A stretch of 64,000 bases of DNA from Bradyrhizobium sp. (GCF_027307225.1 NZ_DAHUXJ010000052.1:23473-87472); one strand, 5' to 3'; counted from the first letter of the stretch, positions 36,780-46,270 are shown. Made by a program: numbers and translations. Notes: generated from the letters alone by a model not told the origin.

Positions 36780-37928
36780 TTGACCATCAAGGGCAAGGCC
36801 TATATCGCCGGGATCTTTGAACATCCGACCCGGCACGCTCCCGATAAATCCACCGCACAGCTTCACGCCGAAATCGCTCACGGCGCGCTGGCTGATGCGG
36901 GCCTCACCAAGGCCGACATCGACGGCTATTTCTGCGCCGGCGACGCGCCGGGCGGGGTGATGGCGATGGTCGACTACCTCGGCCTGAAAGTCCGCCACTT
37001 CGATTCCACCGATACCGGCGGTTGCTCTTACCTCGTTCATCTCGGCCATGCCGCCGAAGCCATCGCCGCCGGCAAGTGTTCGATCGCGCTGGTCACGCTC
37101 GCCGGCAAGCCGCGCACCGGGGCGATGCCGCCGCGCGCGACCAGCGCCGAGGTCGATTTCGAGGCGGCGTATGGCGGCACCACGCACAATGTGTACGGCA
37201 TGTGCGCCATGCGCCATATGCATGAGTTTGGCACCACCAGCGAACAACTGGCCTGGATCAAGGTCGCGGCCTCCCATCACGCGCAATACAATCCGCATGC
37301 GATGCTGCCCGAAATTGTCACCGTCGAGGATGTGCTCAACTCACCGATGATCGCCGATCCCTTGCACCGGATGGATTGCTGCGTCGTCACCGATGGCGGT
37401 GGCGGCTTCATCGTGACCACGGAAGCGATTGCGAAGAGCCTGAAAAAGCCGCTGGTGCGGATGATCGGTCATGGCGAAGCGATGAAGGGTCCGCGCGGCG
37501 GCCACGCGCTCGACCTCACTTATTCCGCGGGCGTATGGTCGGGACCGACAGCGTTCGAGGAAGCCGGCGTGGCGCCAAAGGACATCAAATATGCCTCGAT
37601 CTATGACAGCTTCACCATCACGGTCTTGATGCAGCTCGAAGACCTCGGCTTCTGCAAGAAGGGCGAGGGCGGCAAGTTCGTCGCCGACGGCAATCTCATC
37701 TCGGGCGTCGGCAAGCTGCCGTTCAACACCGATGGTGGCGGGCTTTGCAGCAACCACCCGGTCAACCGTGGCGGCATGACCAAGATCCTCGAAGCGGTGC
37801 GGCAGCTGCGCGGGGAAGCGCATCCGAAAGTTCAGGTGCCGAACTGCGACCTCGCCATTGCCCATGGCACCGGCGGATTGCTCGGCATTCGCCACGCTGC
37901 CTCAACCTGCATTCTGGAGCGCGTGTGA
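36780..37928 (+). CDS. Thiolase-family protein (acetyl-CoA acetyltransferase / lipid-transfer type)
   Basis: 382-residue thiolase-fold enzyme. The start is TTG 36780 with AGCGGAG upstream. The N-terminal part has ADIDGYFCAGDAPGG and STDTGGCSYLVHLGHA, placing Cys82 at the thiolase nucleophile region; the C-terminal part has GLCSNHPVNRGG and LAIAHGTGGLLGIRHAAST. It overlaps by one base with the DUF35 gene at 37928. Thiolase-like plus DUF35 pairs act in acyl-CoA side-chain degradation, either as a thiolase or as a retro-aldolase, so this may release a short acyl unit. Substrate not determined. Confidence 0.9.
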   Translation: MTIKGKAYIAGIFEHPTRHAPDKSTAQLHAEIAHGALADAGLTKADIDGYFCAGDAPGGVMAMVDYLGLKVRHFDSTDTGGCSYLVHLGHAAEAIAAGKCSIALVTLAGKPRTGAMPPRATSAEVDFEAAYGGTTHNVYGMCAMRHMHEFGTTSEQLAWIKVAASHHAQYNPHAMLPEIVTVEDVLNSPMIADPLHRMDCCVVTDGGGGFIVTTEAIAKSLKKPLVRMIGHGEAMKGPRGGHALDLTYSAGVWSGPTAFEEAGVAPKDIKYASIYDSFTITVLMQLEDLGFCKKGEGGKFVADGNLISGVGKLPFNTDGGGLCSNHPVNRGGMTKILEAVRQLRGEAHPKVQVPNCDLAIAHGTGGLLGIRHAASTCILERV

Positions 37929-38317
37929 TGGATAACGCTGTAAAATATCCGAAGCCGATTACCAACCCCGAGACCGCTCATTTCTGGGAGCAGACCGCCA
38001 AGGGCAAGCTGATGATCAAGCGCTGCACGGCTTGCGGCGAGGCGCATTATTTTCCGCGCTCGATCTGCCCGTTCTGCTTCTCCGACAAGACGGTGTGGGA
38101 AGAGAGCTCGGGCGAGGGCGAGATTTACACCTTCAGCCGCATGCGCAAGTCGGCAGCGGGTCCCTATGCCATCGGCTATGTGACGCTGAAGGAGGGGCCG
38201 TCGCTGCTGACGAACTTCGTCGATTGCGACATGGAGAAATTGAGGATCGGCCAGAAGGTGAAGGTCGTGTTCAAGGCGACCGATGGCGCACCGCTGCCGT
38301 TCTTTACGCCGGTGTAG
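37928..38317 (+). CDS. Zn-ribbon/OB-fold DUF35 protein (thiolase partner)
   Basis: 129 residues. A rubredoxin-like zinc ribbon is formed by CTACGE and CPFCFS (CxxC-CxxC) and followed by an OB fold with EGEIYTFSRMRKSAAGPYAI and GYVTLKEGPSLLTNFVDCD. DUF35 proteins bind their thiolase or aldolase partner and help acyl-CoA binding. ATG 37928 overlaps the stop codon of the thiolase gene, so coupled translation is likely. Confidence 0.93.
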   Translation: MDNAVKYPKPITNPETAHFWEQTAKGKLMIKRCTACGEAHYFPRSICPFCFSDKTVWEESSGEGEIYTFSRMRKSAAGPYAIGYVTLKEGPSLLTNFVDCDMEKLRIGQKVKVVFKATDGAPLPFFTPV

Positions 38318-38319
38318 TT

Positions 38320-38430
38320 CCTCATCCTGAGGAGCGCGCTCTTTGCGCGCGTCTCGAAGGATGAGGCCGAGAAACGAGAAGCTATGGCCTCATGGTTCGA
38401 GACGGCGCTTCGCGCCTCCTCACCATGAGG
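38320..38430. repeat. Intergenic repeat (CCTCATCCTGAGGAG family), copy 2
   Basis: CCTCATCCTGAGGAGCGCGC, then GCGCGCGTCTCGAAGGATGA, and on the other side CTCACCATGAGGAT. It starts two bases after the DUF35 stop and fills the gap to the dehydratase gene. Confidence 0.8.
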
Positions 38431-38455
38431 ATCAGGAGTTCGAGGAAGCACGACG

Positions 38456-39316
38456 ATGCCGATCAACTACGACGAGCTGATGGCGCTGAAGAATCTCGAT
38501 CAGCGTTATTCCTATGGCGATCGCGAGGTGATGCTTTATGCCTACGGCATCGGCATGGGCGCCGATCCCATGGATGAGAAGGAACTGGCCTTTGTCAACG
38601 AAGCGGCTGCGATCCAGCGTCCGCTCAAGGTGGTGCCGACCTTTGCGTCGGTCGCGGCCTGGGGCGCGGGCCCCGGCGAGATGAACCTCAACCGCGTCAT
38701 GGTCGTCGACGGTGAGCGTGACATCACCTTTCATCGCCCGCTGCCGGTCTCCGAAAAGCTGCTGGTCGATTCACGGGTCCTCGCCGTGTTCGACAAGGGC
38801 AAGGACAAGGGCGCGGTGATCCGGCATCAGACCGTGCTCAAGAATGAAAAGGGCGAACAACTTGCCACGCTCGTTGCCTCGCGCTTTGCCCGCGGCGACG
38901 GCGGCTTTGGCGGACCTTCTGACGGCGCGCCCGAGCCGCACAAGGTGCCGACGCGTGCGCCGGATCGGTCAGTCGATATCTCGACGCGTCCCGATCAGGC
39001 CCTGGTCTACCGGCTCTACGGCGACCGCAACCCGCTGCATTCCGATCCTGAATTCGCCCGCCGTGCTGGTTTTTCGCGGCCGATCCTGCACGGCATGTGC
39101 ACTTTCGGCATCACCTGCCGGGGCATTCTGCAAACCTATGCCGACTACGATCCCGCCGCCTTCAAACAACATGCCGCGCGGTTTTCCTCGCCAGTCTATC
39201 CCGGCGAGACCGTGACGATCGATCTCTGGAAGGACGATAACGTGATTTCATTCGAGGCGCGGGTGAAGGCGCGCGAGGCGGTTGTCATCCGCAACGGCAA
39301 GACGGTGTTGGGATAG
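38456..39316 (+). CDS. MaoC-family dehydratase / 2-enoyl-CoA hydratase
   Basis: 286-residue double-hot-dog hydratase that adds water to trans-2-enoyl-CoA, as in the hydratase-2 part of peroxisomal multifunctional enzyme 2. The C-terminal domain has the active-site motif YRLYGDRNPLHSDPEFARRA followed by SRPILHGMCTFG, with the Asp and His residues intact. The N-terminal domain (TFASVAAWGAGPGEMNLNRV) is the substrate-binding half. It lies between DUF35 and the SDR genes in a same-strand run, each spacer holding an intergenic repeat. Confidence 0.93.
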   Translation: MPINYDELMALKNLDQRYSYGDREVMLYAYGIGMGADPMDEKELAFVNEAAAIQRPLKVVPTFASVAAWGAGPGEMNLNRVMVVDGERDITFHRPLPVSEKLLVDSRVLAVFDKGKDKGAVIRHQTVLKNEKGEQLATLVASRFARGDGGFGGPSDGAPEPHKVPTRAPDRSVDISTRPDQALVYRLYGDRNPLHSDPEFARRAGFSRPILHGMCTFGITCRGILQTYADYDPAAFKQHAARFSSPVYPGETVTIDLWKDDNVISFEARVKAREAVVIRNGKTVLG

Positions 39317-39325
39317 GGAGAAGCC

Positions 39326-39441
39326 GTCATTCCGGGGCGCTCGCGAAGCGAGTGAACTATGGTGCGCAATTGCGCACCTGAGAATCTCGATCAACAACCT
39401 CTGGATTCCGGGTTCAGCCCTGCGGGCTGCCCCGGAATGAC
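39326..39441. repeat. Palindromic intergenic repeat (GTCATTCCGGG family), copy 4
   Basis: GTCATTCCGGGGCGCTCGCG at the start and GCCCCGGAATGAC at the end; it shares GGATTCCGGGTTCAGCCCTG with copy 5 at 40354. Confidence 0.85.
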
Positions 39442-39464
39442 GGAGAAGAAAACGGGAGAGCACC

Positions 39465-40343
39465 ATGGGACTACTTGACGGCAAGGTGGCGCTGATCACC
39501 GGTGCGGGGGGCGGGCTTGGCGAAGCCTATGCCAAACTGTTTGCGCGTGAAGGCGCGGCCGTCGTCGTCAATGACCTCGGCGGTCCCCGCGACGGCTCCG
39601 GCGCCGACGTCTCCATGGCGCAAAAAGTCGTCAACGCGATCGAGGCCGAAGGCGGCCGGGCGGTCGCCAATGGCGCCGATATCTCGACCATGGCCGGCGG
39701 CCAGTCGGTATTCGATGACGCGATCAAGCATTTCGGCCGCGCCGACATCCTCGTCAACAATGCCGGCATCCTGCTCGACCAGTCTTTTCCCAAGGCAACG
39801 GAAGCGGCCTTCGACAAGGTCATCAAGGTTCACCTGAAGGGCACGTTCTGCGTCACCCAGCCGGTGTTTCGCTGGATGCGCGAGAACGGCGGCGGCGTGA
39901 TCGTCAATACGTCCTCGACTTCCGGCCTGATCGGTAATTTCGGCCAATATAATTACGGCGCGGCCAAGGGCGGCATCTGGGCCTTGTCGAACGTGCTCGC
40001 CATCGAGGGACGCAAATACAACATCCGCATCTGGACGCTGGCGCCGGGCGCCCTGACGCGGATGACCGAGGACCTGCCGCGCTACAAGGAAAATCCGGGC
40101 GCCGCGCTGGGGCCGGACGGTATCGCGCCGGCCGTGCTATACATGGTCAGCGAGCTTTCGGGCGACAGGACCGGCAAGGTGCTGGGCGTGTCGGGCCCGC
40201 GCGGGGTGCGAGAAATGCGGATGATGGAAATGGAAGGCTGGAAGCCGCCCTTCACGGGCTGGAAAGCCGAGGATGTCGTGACCCACGCCAAGGAGATCTT
40301 CTTCTCCGAGGCTGAACTGAAGAAGTCGGTGCGGCGGACGTGA
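39465..40343 (+). CDS. Short-chain dehydrogenase/reductase (3-hydroxyacyl-CoA dehydrogenase type)
   Basis: 292 residues. Cofactor motif TGAGGGLGEAYAKLFAREGA, then VVVNDLGG, LVNNAGI, and the catalytic NTSSTSGLIGNFGQ-YNYGAAKGG with Ser, Tyr and Lys in place. The N-terminal pattern VNDLGGPRDGSG is that of the dehydrogenase domain of peroxisomal multifunctional enzyme type 2. Together with the MaoC-type hydratase it would carry out two steps of beta-oxidation of a bulky acyl-CoA. C-terminal KVLGVSGPRGVREMRMMEME is typical of this branch. Confidence 0.92.
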   Translation: MGLLDGKVALITGAGGGLGEAYAKLFAREGAAVVVNDLGGPRDGSGADVSMAQKVVNAIEAEGGRAVANGADISTMAGGQSVFDDAIKHFGRADILVNNAGILLDQSFPKATEAAFDKVIKVHLKGTFCVTQPVFRWMRENGGGVIVNTSSTSGLIGNFGQYNYGAAKGGIWALSNVLAIEGRKYNIRIWTLAPGALTRMTEDLPRYKENPGAALGPDGIAPAVLYMVSELSGDRTGKVLGVSGPRGVREMRMMEMEGWKPPFTGWKAEDVVTHAKEIFFSEAELKKSVRRT

Positions 40344-40353
40344 TTTTGAACTG

Positions 40354-40443
40354 TCGTTCCGGGGCGCGCGAAGCGTGAACCCGGAACCTCGATCGACAAC
40401 TTCTGGATTCCGGGTTCAGCCCTGCGGGCTGCCCCGGAATGAC
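40354..40443. repeat. Palindromic intergenic repeat (GTCATTCCGGG family), copy 5
   Basis: Variant opening GTCGTTCCGGGGCG and closing GCCCCGGAATGAC; near-identical right half to copy 4. Confidence 0.8.
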
Positions 40444-40463
40444 GGAAAAAGGTAAAAGACGCT

Positions 40464-41420
40464 ATGACAAAGCTCACCCACGAAGCCAAAGGCACCTTTG
40501 CGATTGCTCCGACGCCGTTTCACGACGATGGCCGGATCGACGAGAAGTCGATCGACCGGCTGACGGATTTCTACGGCGAGATCGGCTGCAACGGCATCAC
40601 GGTGCTTGGCATCATGGGGGAAGCGCCGAAGCTCGAGGGGACTGAATCCGAAGAAGTTGCAAAACGCTTCATCAAGCGTGCGAAAAACATGCAGATCATT
40701 GTCGGCGTCTCCGCGCCCGGATTTGCTGCCATGCGCTCGCTGGCGCGCGCATCGATGGATGCTGGCGCAGCCGGTGTGATGATCGCGCCGCCGCCGACCC
40801 TTCGCACCGACGACCAGATCACTGGCTATTTCAAGCAGGCGGTGGAGGCGATCGGGACCGACATTCCCTGGGTTCTTCAGGACTATCCGCTGACGCTGAG
40901 CGTGGTCTTCACCCCCAGCGTGATCCGCAAGATCATCATGGACAATCCCTCCTGCGTGATGCTCAAGCACGAGGATTGGCCGGGACTGGAAAAGATTTCG
41001 ACGCTGCGCGGTTTCCAGAAAGAGGGCTCGTTGCGGCCGCTCTCGATCCTGACCGGCAACGGTGCACTGTTCCTCGATTTCGAGATGGAGCGCGGCGCCG
41101 ACGGCGCGATGACCGGCTACGCCTTCCCGGAAATGCTGATCGACGTCGTCCAGTTCATGAAGGAAGCGCGCCGCGATGCGGCGCACGACCTGTTCGACGC
41201 GCATCTGCCGCTGATCCGTTACGAGCAGCAGCCTGGCATTGGGCTGGCGGTCAGAAAATATGTGCTGCAAAAGCGCGGCATCATTGCTTCCAGCGCCCAG
41301 CGCAAGCCGGGGTCGAGCATCACGCCGACGGCGAAAGCGGAAGTGGACTATCTGCTGTCGCGCGTTGCGCGGGTCGACCGCCGTGCGCAACTGCAACCGC
41401 AATCGAGCGCGGCGGGCTAA
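40464..41420 (+). CDS. Dihydrodipicolinate synthase-family aldolase
   Basis: 318-residue class I aldolase fold. The Schiff-base lysine is probably Lys168 (VMLKHEDWPG), and the tyrosine motif normally reading YxxP is Tyr141 (LQDYPLTL). The N-terminal FAIAPTPFHDDGRIDEKSID and GITVLGIMGEAPKL blocks are typical. Not a true DapA: the surrounding genes and the C-terminal extension (about 30 residues beyond usual) point to a catabolic aldolase or dehydratase. In this run it could remove a pyruvate-type unit; inference only. Confidence 0.88.
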   Translation: MTKLTHEAKGTFAIAPTPFHDDGRIDEKSIDRLTDFYGEIGCNGITVLGIMGEAPKLEGTESEEVAKRFIKRAKNMQIIVGVSAPGFAAMRSLARASMDAGAAGVMIAPPPTLRTDDQITGYFKQAVEAIGTDIPWVLQDYPLTLSVVFTPSVIRKIIMDNPSCVMLKHEDWPGLEKISTLRGFQKEGSLRPLSILTGNGALFLDFEMERGADGAMTGYAFPEMLIDVVQFMKEARRDAAHDLFDAHLPLIRYEQQPGIGLAVRKYVLQKRGIIASSAQRKPGSSITPTAKAEVDYLLSRVARVDRRAQLQPQSSAAG

Positions 41421-41480
41421 CCCTCATGGTTCAAGACGCGGCGTGGCCGCTCTTCAGGACGAGGGGCGAGGAGTTTGACA

Positions 41481-42287
41481 ATGGGTGCTAGCGTCGCCGC
41501 GCGTCCGGCCTCGACCATTCTGCTGTTGCGTGATGGCGTGCGCGGGCCCGACGACAAGGGTCGCGGGGAGATCGAAGTCTTCATGATGGTGCGCCACCAT
41601 GAGATCGAGTTTTCCTCCGGCGCGCTGGTGTTTCCCGGCGGCAGCGTCGATGCCGCCGATCGCGAGGTCATCGCACGCGGCGAACTCCATTCGGGTGGCG
41701 AGGGTTCAGATGAAGCCGGCTTAAGTTTCCGGATTGCGGCGATCCGCGAGACCTTTGAGGAAAGCGGCATTCTGCTGGCGCGCCCTCGCGGCTCGAAGGA
41801 CCTTGTCGAGGCAAAGCAGGCGGCTAAGGTTGCAGCGAAGCATCGCGCGGCGCTGGCGGAACGGAAGACAACTTTCCTGGAAGTCCTCAACGAGAGCGGC
41901 ATGGTGCTCGCCCTCGATGAGCTCGTGCCGTATGCGCATTGGGTCACGCCGGAAGGTATGCCCAAGCGGTTCGACACCTGGTTCTTTCTGGCCGCAGCAC
42001 CACCGGATCAACTCGGCGCCCACGACGGCAGGGAATCGACCGACTCGCTGTGGCTGTCGCCGCGCGAGGCGGTTGCCGGCGGCGAGAGCGGGCGGTTCAA
42101 ATTGCCATTTCCGACCACGCGCAACCTGATCAAACTCGGCAAGCAACTCAGCGTGAAAGCGGCGCTGGACGATGCGCGTGGAAAGCCGGTCGTAATTGTG
42201 ATGCCGGAGTTGACGCGGCTGAACGGCGGGCGGCAGCTTCGTATTCCGATTGAGGCCGGGTACGACGGCGAATTGTTCGAGATGTAA
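41481..42287 (+). CDS. NUDIX hydrolase (CoA-pyrophosphatase-like)
   Basis: 268 residues from ATG 41481, which has GAGGAG upstream. The Nudix box core is RIAAIRETFEESGILLA with REx2EExG intact; the preceding FSSGALVFPGGSVDAAD belongs to the fold. The insert of about 40 residues after the box and the overall length resemble NUDT19-type enzymes acting on CoA or nucleotide diphosphates. Location after a CoA-thioester pathway fits, but substrate is not proven. Confidence 0.88.
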   Translation: MGASVAARPASTILLLRDGVRGPDDKGRGEIEVFMMVRHHEIEFSSGALVFPGGSVDAADREVIARGELHSGGEGSDEAGLSFRIAAIRETFEESGILLARPRGSKDLVEAKQAAKVAAKHRAALAERKTTFLEVLNESGMVLALDELVPYAHWVTPEGMPKRFDTWFFLAAAPPDQLGAHDGRESTDSLWLSPREAVAGGESGRFKLPFPTTRNLIKLGKQLSVKAALDDARGKPVVIVMPELTRLNGGRQLRIPIEAGYDGELFEM

Positions 42288-42422
42288 GCGGGCAGGGGGC
42301 GATCCCGAAATTGCACCGCACCGCCGACCTGGCGGGGCAAGGGTTTGCCGAAGCGCAGCCCGCTGTTTCCCATAGAAGGGAAAATCGTCGTATAAGAGAA
42401 GACTTATGCCGCAGGTTGCTTG

Positions 42423-45104
42423 ATGTTCCGAACCTTTGCCGCCTTTGTTCGACGGATTCGGTCGGCCTCGTTTTCGATCGGGCAACTGACTTTTGGCAGC
42501 TTCGCGCTTTTGCTCGCCATGATTGCCATGACGAGCGTTGCCAGCGTCGTCGCCAGCCGTCACATCAACGCAACCTTTGCCGAACTACAGCACTTGCGAA
42601 GCCTCGGCGAAGCTGCCGAGGAGATCGACCGCCGCACCAAGGAATTGCGGCTGGCTGCGCGTGATCTCGTGACCAATCCGGCGGCGCCGTCCGACCGGGT
42701 TTGGGATGCGGCTTCGTCGCTGAGCACATTGCTCAAGAACACGCGGCTGCAGCTTGCCCCGGAGCAGCGGGAGGCGATCGATGGCGTCGCGGTGCGCCTG
42801 GCCAACTATCGCAGCGGCATGGCGCGCATCGCCGCCCTGATTACTCAGCGGGCCGAGCTGGTCTCGGCCTTGCCGCCGGTGCGGGCCCGGTTCGAGCAGG
42901 CCGTTTCCGAAATCCCGGATCGCACCGTCGCGCGGGATCTGTTCCGTGACCAGAACCAGCTTGCGGCAGCCCTGCTCGCGCACGATCCGGCCGGAATGGA
43001 GCAGTCAGCCCTCGCCATGAAGTCGCTGTCCATTGGTGACGCGCAGCAGCGCGCCGCGACCGATGCCTACGCTGATGCGGTGCTGGCGATTGCGAACACG
43101 GAGGGCCAGATTGTCCAGCTGGATCGGGAAGTGCTCGGCACCGAAGGGCAGATGATCAGCCGCGTCACCGATTTGTTGCGCGACCTCGGCGACAGGCGGG
43201 GGCGGGTATTGGCCCGCGACTTTGCCCGGACGCTCGCTGGCGACAAATGGCAAACGATTATTATCGGCCTGGCCTGCATATTGATCGGACTTGCAGCAGC
43301 CTTGTTCGTGGTGCGCCAGACGGTGCGCCCGCTCAAGGCGATTGCAAAGGCCATCCGAGCGCTGGCAGGCGGCGAAAAAGATACGTCGATTCCCGCGACC
43401 GGGGTCCGAAACGAGATCGGCGATATCGCGCGCGCCGCTGAGGTATTCCGCCGCTCGCTTGTTGATGCCGACACGGCACGCGAAGCCGCGATCCGTGCGC
43501 TTGCCGAGCAGCGCCTGGCCGAAGAGAGTTATCGCAAGCTGTTCGAGGGATCGGTCGACGGAATCTATGTCACGACGCCGCCTGGCGAAATTCTCGATGC
43601 CAACCCCGCATTGGCGCGGATGATGGGATACGGATCGCCGGAAGAACTCATTCGCGGTATCCACGATATTTCGCATAGCATCTACGTCGATCCGCGGGCC
43701 CGAACGCAATACCAGGAACTGATGCGGCGCGACGGCATGGTGCGCGAATATGAATATCAGGTGCGCCGCCGCGACGGGGCGATTTTATGGCTCTCGGACA
43801 GTGCCACCGCGGTTCGAGACGAGAGCGGCGAAATCGTCCGCTATGAAGGGACCGTGCGCGACATCACCGACCAGAGGCGGGCTGAGGAGGCCATCGCCGA
43901 AGGCCGGAGACTGTTACAGCTCGTCATCGATACCGTTCCCGCCGTGATCAACGTCAAGGACAGGGAGCTGCGTTACGTCCTGATGAATCGCTATATGGCC
44001 GGCATTTTCGGAATCGAACCGGATGAGGCCCTGGGGCGGACGACGTCGGACCTGATGTCGCGCTATGGGGCGCAGAAAACCGACGAAAACGACCGGCGCG
44101 TGGTGGCGACGGCCAAGGAGCTTGGATTTTACGAAGAGGAATACCGGGATTCTTCCGGCCATCTGCGGTATTGGCTGGTGAACAAGCTGCCGCTCCTGGA
44201 TGCCGATGGCCGCGTGGAAAGCATCGTGACGGTTGCGCTCGACATCGGTGAGCGCAAGCGCAGCGAGCATGAGATGCGAGAGGCCAAGGATTCGGCCGAA
44301 GCCGCCTTGCGCAACTTGCGGGAGACCCAGAACTCGCTGATCGAAGCCGAAAAGCTGGCGGCGCTCGGCCGTCTCGTCGCGGGGGTCGCGCACGAGGTCA
44401 ACAATCCCGTCGGCATCAGCCTGACGGTTGCCTCCTCGCTGGAGCGCAAGACCGCGCTGTTTGGTGCCGAAGTTGCGCGCGGCGATATCCGCCGCTCCAG
44501 CCTGACCGACTTTCTCCAGGCGAGCCGCGATGCATCCTCCCAGCTTGTCGCCAATCTCAATCGCGCAGCCGAACTGATCACCTCGTTCAAGCAGGTCGCT
44601 GCCGACCGCAACTATTCGGACCAGCGGACCTTCGATCTCGGCGATCTCACCGAGCAGGTGGTGATGAGCCTGCGGCCCGGCCTGCGCAAGCATCGCCTGG
44701 CGCTGAGCGTCGAGTGCGAACCCAATCTCACGATGAATTCCTACCCGGGTCCGTACGGCCAGGTGCTGACCAACCTGTTCCTCAATTCGGTGGCGCATGC
44801 TTTTCCGGATGGCCGGGCAGGGACGGTCGATCTCAAGGTGCGGGCGGCGGGCCCGGACCATGTCGAAATCATCTTCTCGGACGACGGTTGCGGGATGAGT
44901 ATGGATGTCAGGCGCCGCGCCTTCGATCCGTTTTTCACGACCCGGCGCGATCAGGGTGGCACCGGGCTTGGCCTTCACATCGTCTACAGCATCGTCACCA
45001 GCCGTCTCGGCGGCCGGCTCGAACTGGATTCCGAACCGGGACGCGGCACGCGCGTTCAGATCGTGCTGCCGCGCGTTGCGCCGCTGGAGCAGGCCGCGGA
45101 ATGA
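42423..45104 (+). CDS. Hybrid-free sensor histidine kinase with HAMP and two PAS domains
   Basis: 893-residue membrane kinase. Two membrane helices (about residues 20-45 and 278-297) flank a 230-residue, largely helical periplasmic domain; then HAMP (about 298-350), PAS (about 370-485, YRKLFEGSVDGIYVTTPPGE), a second PAS with PAC (495-610), the phosphoacceptor box VAGVAHEVNNPVGI with His657, N box LTNLFLNSVAHAF, G1 DDGCGMS and G2 GGTGLGLHIVYS. All kinase motifs intact. No response regulator is adjacent, so the partner is unknown. The ATG at 42423 follows TTG 42420; the ATG is chosen. Confidence 0.95.
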   Translation: MFRTFAAFVRRIRSASFSIGQLTFGSFALLLAMIAMTSVASVVASRHINATFAELQHLRSLGEAAEEIDRRTKELRLAARDLVTNPAAPSDRVWDAASSLSTLLKNTRLQLAPEQREAIDGVAVRLANYRSGMARIAALITQRAELVSALPPVRARFEQAVSEIPDRTVARDLFRDQNQLAAALLAHDPAGMEQSALAMKSLSIGDAQQRAATDAYADAVLAIANTEGQIVQLDREVLGTEGQMISRVTDLLRDLGDRRGRVLARDFARTLAGDKWQTIIIGLACILIGLAAALFVVRQTVRPLKAIAKAIRALAGGEKDTSIPATGVRNEIGDIARAAEVFRRSLVDADTAREAAIRALAEQRLAEESYRKLFEGSVDGIYVTTPPGEILDANPALARMMGYGSPEELIRGIHDISHSIYVDPRARTQYQELMRRDGMVREYEYQVRRRDGAILWLSDSATAVRDESGEIVRYEGTVRDITDQRRAEEAIAEGRRLLQLVIDTVPAVINVKDRELRYVLMNRYMAGIFGIEPDEALGRTTSDLMSRYGAQKTDENDRRVVATAKELGFYEEEYRDSSGHLRYWLVNKLPLLDADGRVESIVTVALDIGERKRSEHEMREAKDSAEAALRNLRETQNSLIEAEKLAALGRLVAGVAHEVNNPVGISLTVASSLERKTALFGAEVARGDIRRSSLTDFLQASRDASSQLVANLNRAAELITSFKQVAADRNYSDQRTFDLGDLTEQVVMSLRPGLRKHRLALSVECEPNLTMNSYPGPYGQVLTNLFLNSVAHAFPDGRAGTVDLKVRAAGPDHVEIIFSDDGCGMSMDVRRRAFDPFFTTRRDQGGTGLGLHIVYSIVTSRLGGRLELDSEPGRGTRVQIVLPRVAPLEQAAE

Positions 45105-45123
45105 CCCCGGCAGTTGAAGAAGC

Positions 45124-45471
45124 TCAGTCGGTATCGATCAGCTTGCGCAGCGTGGCCTTGAAGATCTGGCTGGCCTTGCCGACGAGCGCCGTGCCGCTCA
45201 TGTCGGCCGCCTTATCAGTGAAGGTGCCGGAAACGCCGATGCCGACCGGGTCCGGTCCGCCGAACAGGGGGGTCACGTCGGGGCTCGGCGTGTGGCGCTG
45301 CACCAAAATCTCGCCCTTGAAGGTATTTTCCTTCACCGTGTAGCTGCCGACATAGAACAGGAAGGCGTCGCCGCCCAGGATCTTGCCGTCGCGAAACAGG
45401 ACGACGCCGCTACCCTTGCCGGAGCGGCCGTCCTGAAGGACGACGTGGATCGAATAAAGCCCGTTCTTCAT
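45124..45471 (-). CDS. GrlR-like family small protein
   Basis: 115-residue beta-rich protein beginning MKNGLYSIHVVLQDGRSGKG and containing GVVLFRDGKILGGDAFLFYV and GSYTVKENTFKGEILVQRHT. This resembles the GrlR negative-regulator fold (a lipocalin-like small barrel) found in E. coli and in several rhizobia. The start at 45471 matches this N-terminus; the open frame to 45522 is unsupported. It lies convergent to the kinase gene. A regulatory role is not shown here. Confidence 0.82.
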   Translation of the reverse strand: MKNGLYSIHVVLQDGRSGKGSGVVLFRDGKILGGDAFLFYVGSYTVKENTFKGEILVQRHTPSPDVTPLFGGPDPVGIGVSGTFTDKAADMSGTALVGKASQIFKATLRKLIDTD

Positions 45472-45576
45472 GGTTTTGCAGGCGTCGGGTTCCGTTAGCC
45501 AATTGCTTATGCCAAAGCACAACCGGCGACGTCAACGCGGCAGGTTGCCCCCTACATTGCCAGACTTGCCCGAACT

Positions 45577-45960
45577 TTATGCGTATTTCTTGTCGCGTTC
45601 GAGCAGTTCGATCGAAATGCCCTCGGGCCCGCGGATGAAGCAGATCCGCACGCCCGGCCGAATCGTGTGAGGCTCCTTGGTGAACTCGACACCCTTGGCC
45701 TTGATCTCGGCTGCGACCGCGTCGATGTCCTTGACCGTCAACCCAAAGTGGTCGAGCCCCTGACAGGGCGTGACCGGCGGCGCGTTGACGCCGTCCCCCG
45801 AGGTCACCGGTGCGATGAAGACCATGGCGCCGCCAAGCTTGACATCGATCCGGCCAGGGCCGCGGACGATCTCGCCGCCGAGAACGTCCTCAATCCAGGT
45901 CGCGGTCGCCTCGGGATCGGGGCTGCGCAGATGAACATGATCCCAGGTCACGACCGGCAT
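45577..45960 (-). CDS. VOC-family (glyoxalase/bleomycin resistance-like) protein
   Basis: 127 residues, two beta-alpha-beta-beta-beta modules. MPVVTWDHVHLRSPDPEATA is the first metal-ligand strand and GLDHFGLTVKDIDAVAAEIK the second; GPEGISIELLERDKKYA supplies the C-terminal glutamate. His8, His10, His76 and a Glu near the end could bind metal. GGAGAAAAGTACG lies before ATG 45960. Substrate unknown. Confidence 0.9.
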   Translation of the reverse strand: MPVVTWDHVHLRSPDPEATATWIEDVLGGEIVRGPGRIDVKLGGAMVFIAPVTSGDGVNAPPVTPCQGLDHFGLTVKDIDAVAAEIKAKGVEFTKEPHTIRPGVRICFIRGPEGISIELLERDKKYA

Positions 45961-46270
45961 CGTACTTTTCTCCAGATGATGATTTTCGCGTCGCACGCGG
46001 CGGCTTGAAGGAATTGCGGCTTTGTCGGGCCGACTTTAGCGAGGGCACGCAGGCGTGGCTATCCCGTCCGACATCGGGCCGAAAGCTGCCACGGTCGACA
46101 CGTGGTGGAACCAGGATGGCCGGTTGTGAGTTGAACTACCGGCGAGGAATACCGGACAACTTGTCCCGGATGGCGCGACCATGACGGACAGATTTCTCAA
46201 TATTGGCTCGACCGGAGTCTCCCGACATGCCAATCTTGGCTTGGGAAATCATTCTGATCGTGTTGACGGG

